A stretch of 64,000 nucleotides of DNA from Ceratodon purpureus (taxonomy: Eukaryota > Streptophyta > Bryopsida > Pseudoditrichales > Ditrichaceae): assembly GCA_014871385.1 (NCBI GenBank), contig CM026427.1:7073909-7137908 (forward strand), in the 5' to 3' direction. Shown here one piece after another: positions 59,562-64,000 of this stretch. The notes beneath the pieces were generated by a model. The model was given only the letters and a program-made list of their open reading frames with translations. It was not told the DNA's origin and made no database searches. Position 1 is the stretch's first letter; each line of letters starts with the position of its first letter. The translations under genes and the position numbers were made by a program.

Positions 59562-61513
59562 AGCCCACCGTCGCTGCAATTTTTACAAGCCGATGGATTA
59601 GTGTACAAACAGACTATAGAACTGAAACTTACCTATACTTCAACTGCATCTAGATTGTGGATATCGTCGACGACGCATCGGCCAATTGCGGTAGCGTCAT
59701 CGCGCGATTAAGGAATACATTTGCCATTGTAATTGGCACCTCTTGAACGCATTTCAATCTCTGGAACAAGCCATCTTCTTCTTGCATCTAGTAATTGTTC
59801 CGGTAACTCATCGATACCTCACATATCGATCAGCGGGGTTTGCTAGTCTAGCACATCGTTGCATTTCAGACAATACCTTCAGATCAGATTGTGGAGAGAT
59901 GCTTGATTGTATGGTTAGTTCATATGCTGCAAATGTCTAGAATCCATTTTCATTGCTTGTGCAGGCCATCTTGTTGCATCCTGTTCCAATTCATCTCCAC
60001 GCAGTGACAGAATAAGGGAATTGCCATCCGGGGAGTGCAAAGAGTATAGGGAAACCATGAATGTGTTCGCAAATTGGAGAGGAAGTGTTGGGTCTTGGGA
60101 TTAGAATTTTTGGACACATGAGCAATTCTACACTAATTTTGAAGTGAAGGTGTTGTGGACATCTAATCTAAACTATAGACTTACCCAAAAGAAAGAGAAG
60201 AAACACTTACATAACACTTGTCAATGTTTCCATCTCATTGGTTCCAGTGACGTTGTGGTCAAGTTTAGGTTCACTCCCAATCACTTTGAGGTGAAATTAG
60301 AGGAGGCAGGAATGGGTCTTTGGCAGTTTTACCTTAAATCCTTCATGTGTCTCAAATGGCTAGAATCCATTCTGATTGCTTGCGCACGCCATCTTGTTGC
60401 ATCGTGTTCCAATTCATCTCCACTGCAGTGACAGTATCGTATGGTTTTCACAAGTGGGACGGATTCTGTATGTTAAAAAACCACATCAATTTTTTAGAAA
60501 CAGAGTTGTTGAAAAGAATTGCGAAGAATCATTCTTGTACGAGTAAATCATTCTTGCGAAGAATTGCATAAGTGTTGGCCTCCTTGACTGGATTTCATTT
60601 TGGACATATTCTTCGGATGTTCAGCCAACTGCGTTACATGATTGTGTGATTAAATTATGTATTAGCAGATGTGGTATTATACAGGCCACAATTTATTCTT
60701 TCGATCGGTGTTTATTCAAATCAGTAATGTTTTGCAATCAATCTACTGGGCTCACTTCAAAGGTAATCTTTGCATAACAGTGGCTGACTCGGGCAGTAGG
60801 GAAGTATTCGAGAAATCAGACGGATGTTCACCAAAATTGTAATCCTTGGAACAGTCCTAATAATCCTATAAATTTGAAAGTGTTGGATATTTAAGAAATT
60901 AAAGGTGCAAGAAAATAGTTGAAACATTCATCTAAATGAGTAAATAAAATACAATATTTTTTTAAAAACAACTTGTTTTTAAACTTAAAAAATTAAACAA
61001 CCTTAAGATTTGTGATTAATTATCTTAAAAATAAAAATCCATAAATAGTCATGATAAAATCACATACATTTTATAAACATCATGGGCTCCAGGGTCTAAT
61101 TTTTTTCTTACTAAGACCACATTACCATCCGAAGAATATGACCATACTTATGATGGAATTTGTTGTAGTAGCCTGGGTGAGAGCGCATCACAGTATAAAT
61201 AAAGGGAAGTAATTAGAAGTATTTTATCAATTATTCAAAAATCAACATATTTCATATAAAAATTAAATGTCACAGTCTCATTCAAACTGATAACTTAATT
61301 TATATTTTTTGGACAATAATCATCTTCGTTGATTTAGAATGTAACTTTCAAAACCTGATCAGTTTTCTATTTTTTTTAAAACTTCATTTTATTTTATTTT
61401 AATGGATGAATACTCTATTAGCTCCATCTCACATATTTTTGTAATTTTAACAATAATAAAATCAATACAATTCTCTTTTTTAATTCAATTATTTACATAA
61501 ATGAAATTGTATA
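59562..61513. other. 3' flank of GAD and intergenic DNA
   Basis: A phrase around AATCCATTYTSATTGCTTG followed by GCCATCTTGTTGCATC and AATTCATCTCCAC occurs at 59941-60002 and again at 60364-60422, an old local duplication of about 60 bp or more. From about 60850 the DNA is AT-rich and empty. Confidence 0.5.
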
Positions 61514-61660
61514 CTGTACCTTGGGGGCTCCTGTATCAAATAATTAATTGGTTTCAATTTTTTAAGTTTGGCACTAAAAAAAGCAATTTTTTAAAAATCA
61601 ACTTTTTAGGACATAAACAACGTTAAGTTTGATTTTCATCCACAGTTTCAAAAATCTCAA
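61514..61660. mobile_element. Diverged single terminus of a pogo-like element
   Basis: After TA (61512-61513), CTGTACCTTGGGGGCTCCTG aligns with the left end of the 45-kb pogo element. Shared interior phrases include AATAATTAATT, GCCACTAAAAAAAG/GGCACTAAAAAAAG and GACTTTCATCCA/GATTTTCATCCA in the same order. No matching right end was found nearby, so it is a fragment or a much-decayed relative. Confidence 0.65.
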
Positions 61661-63241
61661 ATTTAAAGGAGAGTTATAGTACGTAGATTTTATGAAATCA
61701 ATGAACTTGTAAAAAAAAAGGCACAAAATGAATTTGTGTCAGCTGATTTAAAATAGTATTCAAATAGTCAATTTTATACATTCAATTCATCATCAAGACA
61801 CTTATTGTGGATAATATGACTTAATACTATGGATAGAACTTCAGATTGAATGTCCTTTAAGTCTTCAACTTGAAAAATGGCATAATAATTATCAAGATAT
61901 GAAAGTTATTTGTAAGGGCATACGGTATTTGACTTGGATATGATGAATTTTGATTTAACATAATTTTATATATTCACTACAAATAAGAACATGGTAATCT
62001 CTCTACATTTGACATGTAAGAGCTTAGTGGTCTCTAAACACAATCAAATTATATTTGAATGATGGAATGAAAGCTCTATGAAGTTCCTTGTAACCTTATT
62101 GGTTTCGAGATTTTAACCATGAAATTTTGGCAAAATAATATTTAAATCTAAATCCTATTTGATTATTTTCCAATTCATTAGATTATAAATCCTACCTAAC
62201 AGCTAAATGTTAATATAATTGTATTTTCATATTACAATGTTATTTAATGTTGTAAGTTTTAAAAATCTGAATTTTATGCCCTCTAAGTTAATCTATATTT
62301 CTCTACTTATAAAGATCAATTGAATTTTCTAGAAGAATGTACGATTTTATTATACAAATTTTTATTTGAAATTGCAATATGATATTGAAGTAATAAATTA
62401 AATTATCATATTAACACTTAATCATATCATTTAATACATCAATTTCAAATGATTGGAAATTGACAAGTTAGATAGAATAAAGTTTCCAATACATTTGTTT
62501 TGCCTTTAGCGTTATTTTCATGAATGAAAGAATCATACATGGATACATTGTAAATAAGTTATATTTTATTGCTATAGAAATACAACTAAATTACAAAATT
62601 ATATCATAACAAAAAATCCATAGATATTTACATGTAAAATACATATGATTATGCTAGGATAAAGTCAACGTTTTTCAGAAAATTATTCAATTATTCACAT
62701 TTCAAATAATTATTTTGATATGAGTTACCTTAGCAAGAGAAACATAATATTTTTGACCTCCAAACAATTATTTATTCATTCTTAAAAAGTATGATTTTTT
62801 TCCTCCAAAAAGTGAACTTATTAAATTGGGTGTTTATGAGGAAATCCATAGCAAACATATTTATTTCTTTATTTGATAAATTTTTTATTTTTCTGATTTT
62901 TATTAGAAAATAAACTTTTAGTCAAACCATCTTCTCGGCTACGGGGTGTTTGATCCAATATTTATGAATTGTGTTGTAATATAAAAGTGAAAAATAATAG
63001 AACTTCTCAAAGAATATATAAAAAGTATGTACTTTTCACGTTGTTCAATAATTTCATGACAAAACTAAACTAATTATTCATATTAATAAAGTACTCCTGA
63101 TAAATATACATTTCACTTATACTAGTAGATCTGCTTCCCGAATATAAACCACACACCAGGTACATGCAAGAATCATCCCCGAAACCGAGAAATGCATCCG
63201 AATGTTTCATCCATTTCCGAAGTATGCGTCCAAGGCCTACT
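61661..63241. other. AT-rich intergenic, nothing recognised
   Basis: Uniformly A/T-rich sequence with no open frame above about 60 codons, no clear repeat ends and no splice-bounded segment. Confidence 0.6.
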
Positions 63242-63275
63242 CCTAACCCTAACCCTAAACCTAACCCTAATCCTA
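63242..63275. repeat. Short interstitial telomere-like tract
   Basis: Five consecutive CCTAAC/CCCTAA-type units, mostly 6-base with one 7-base CCCTAAA unit as in plant telomeres. Too short and internal to be a chromosome end in this window; it could be promoter telo-box sequence or a scar of break repair. Confidence 0.8.
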
Positions 63276-64000
63276 TCAATCAGAGCCGCACTTCCGATGA
63301 GATGGAATGCTCGTACTCTCATACAAAGGCCGTGTCTCCCTCTCTCTGAAAATCACTCGCCAATCTTGTTCAGCATCGATCGTCTGGGGTTCTTTAGGAC
63401 CGGCTTTCATTTTCTGCCGTGTCTGCCTCCGGACCTCTCCAGATTTGGCATGGCTTGTTACCAAGCTTCGGTGGATTTCGAGGTTAGCTTGTTGGAAACA
63501 CCGTAGGCCTCGTAACAAGTCATGCCGAAGCTGGGGATGTCCGTCGTGCCTTATGAGTGTGTTCGTTTAACAGATTAACGAGTGTCGTATTGGGGAGGTT
63601 TTGTGTCTGGGGTCCTCTTGGTTCGTTTCATGCAGCTATGACGAAAAACCTGGCAAACAGACTGATTTGCTATTTGCAATGACGTTTACCCAATTGTAGT
63701 CAAATTCTGAGCTGCCTTTTCTTTGGTGTTTTTCTTGATGGCGTACCGTGCGTCGGACCGTTGTTTGCTTCTGCAGGCCATTGCTGTGATAAGTTCTTTT
63801 TCGGGGTTTCGGTATAAGTGATTTCGAGGAGTTGAGTTTGCGGAAGGGTGTTTTTTAATCGGCGACTGACTTTTGATCATTCTTGTTGCTAGACTTACGG
63901 TAGATGTTGATCTTGCTCTGTTTTAGTCAATGAACAATACGTGTCTTTCATGTTTTTTTTGGATTGTAGGATCTCTGATTCGAGTATCCTCTGTATGTTT
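63276..64000. other. GC-richer window end, no gene called
   Basis: Base composition rises compared with the preceding 2 kb and several 60-100-codon frames overlap on both strands, which may mean a leader of a gene beyond the window. CGTAGGCCTCGTAACAAGTC at about 63501-63520 stands out, but I could not assign an RNA or protein. Confidence 0.35.

Noticed and set aside
63070-63279. Gly-Leu repeat frame
   Set aside because: It is the telomere-like tract translated on the minus strand.

Overview
This is nuclear DNA from a land plant, most likely a non-flowering one such as a moss. The genes are intron-rich with plant-type GT-AG introns. They include a plant calmodulin-type glutamate decarboxylase, a plant golgin-84, a LOG-family protein, a BTB/POZ protein and an S1-type secreted protein. 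They sit in AT-rich intergenic DNA full of transposons. The species call is an inference from gene content. Exon edges were placed by eye from splice motifs and reading phase and may be off by a base or so.

Region 1-11 kb is the least ordinary part. A modular array (about 340-3060) carries eight copies of the 14-bp palindrome CCTCGGATCCGAGG plus repeated hairpins. It is followed by two divergent genes. The minus-strand gene (3215-6352) encodes a protein with a ParB/sulfiredoxin-like motif pair and three consecutive small 5' exons that may be repeats of one another. The plus-strand gene (6870-10588) encodes a Mutator-like transposase with a zinc region and a SWIM finger, interrupted by three in-frame stops. 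Just beyond it lies a perfect 38-bp palindrome (10796-10833) with the same core. I read this as a decaying two-gene DNA transposon with palindromic flanks.

Region 11-18 kb holds a non-autonomous hAT element (12888-15020, 8-bp target duplication CTTACATA) with G-rich inverted arms and a possible captured exon, then a 5'-truncated LINE tail on the minus strand (15975-17130).

Region 18-39 kb is the gene-rich core: a BTB/POZ gene (+), golgin-84 (-, 15 exons), nucleoside diphosphate kinase (+, divergent from the golgin across about 440 bp), a pogo/Emigrant-like MITE, a mitochondrial carrier (+), a LOG/lysine-decarboxylase-like gene with an apparent 1-nt frameshift (+), and a mitochondrial-type bS21 ribosomal protein (-) with telo-box motifs upstream.

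Region 39-57 kb is AT-rich with an apparently complete pogo-type transposon (45313-48903: perfect 21-bp terminal repeats, TA target duplication, intact two-exon DDE transposase), an S1-family secreted protein gene (-) and a 312-bp truncated LINE insertion with a 14-bp target duplication.

Region 57-64 kb holds glutamate decarboxylase (+, five exons, His-rich tail before the C-terminus), a lone pogo-like terminus and a short interstitial telomere-like tract. The host genes are ordinary housekeeping and membrane-traffic genes with no evident shared pathway. I saw no LTR or virus-like element, no CRISPR and no convincing tRNA or rRNA gene.
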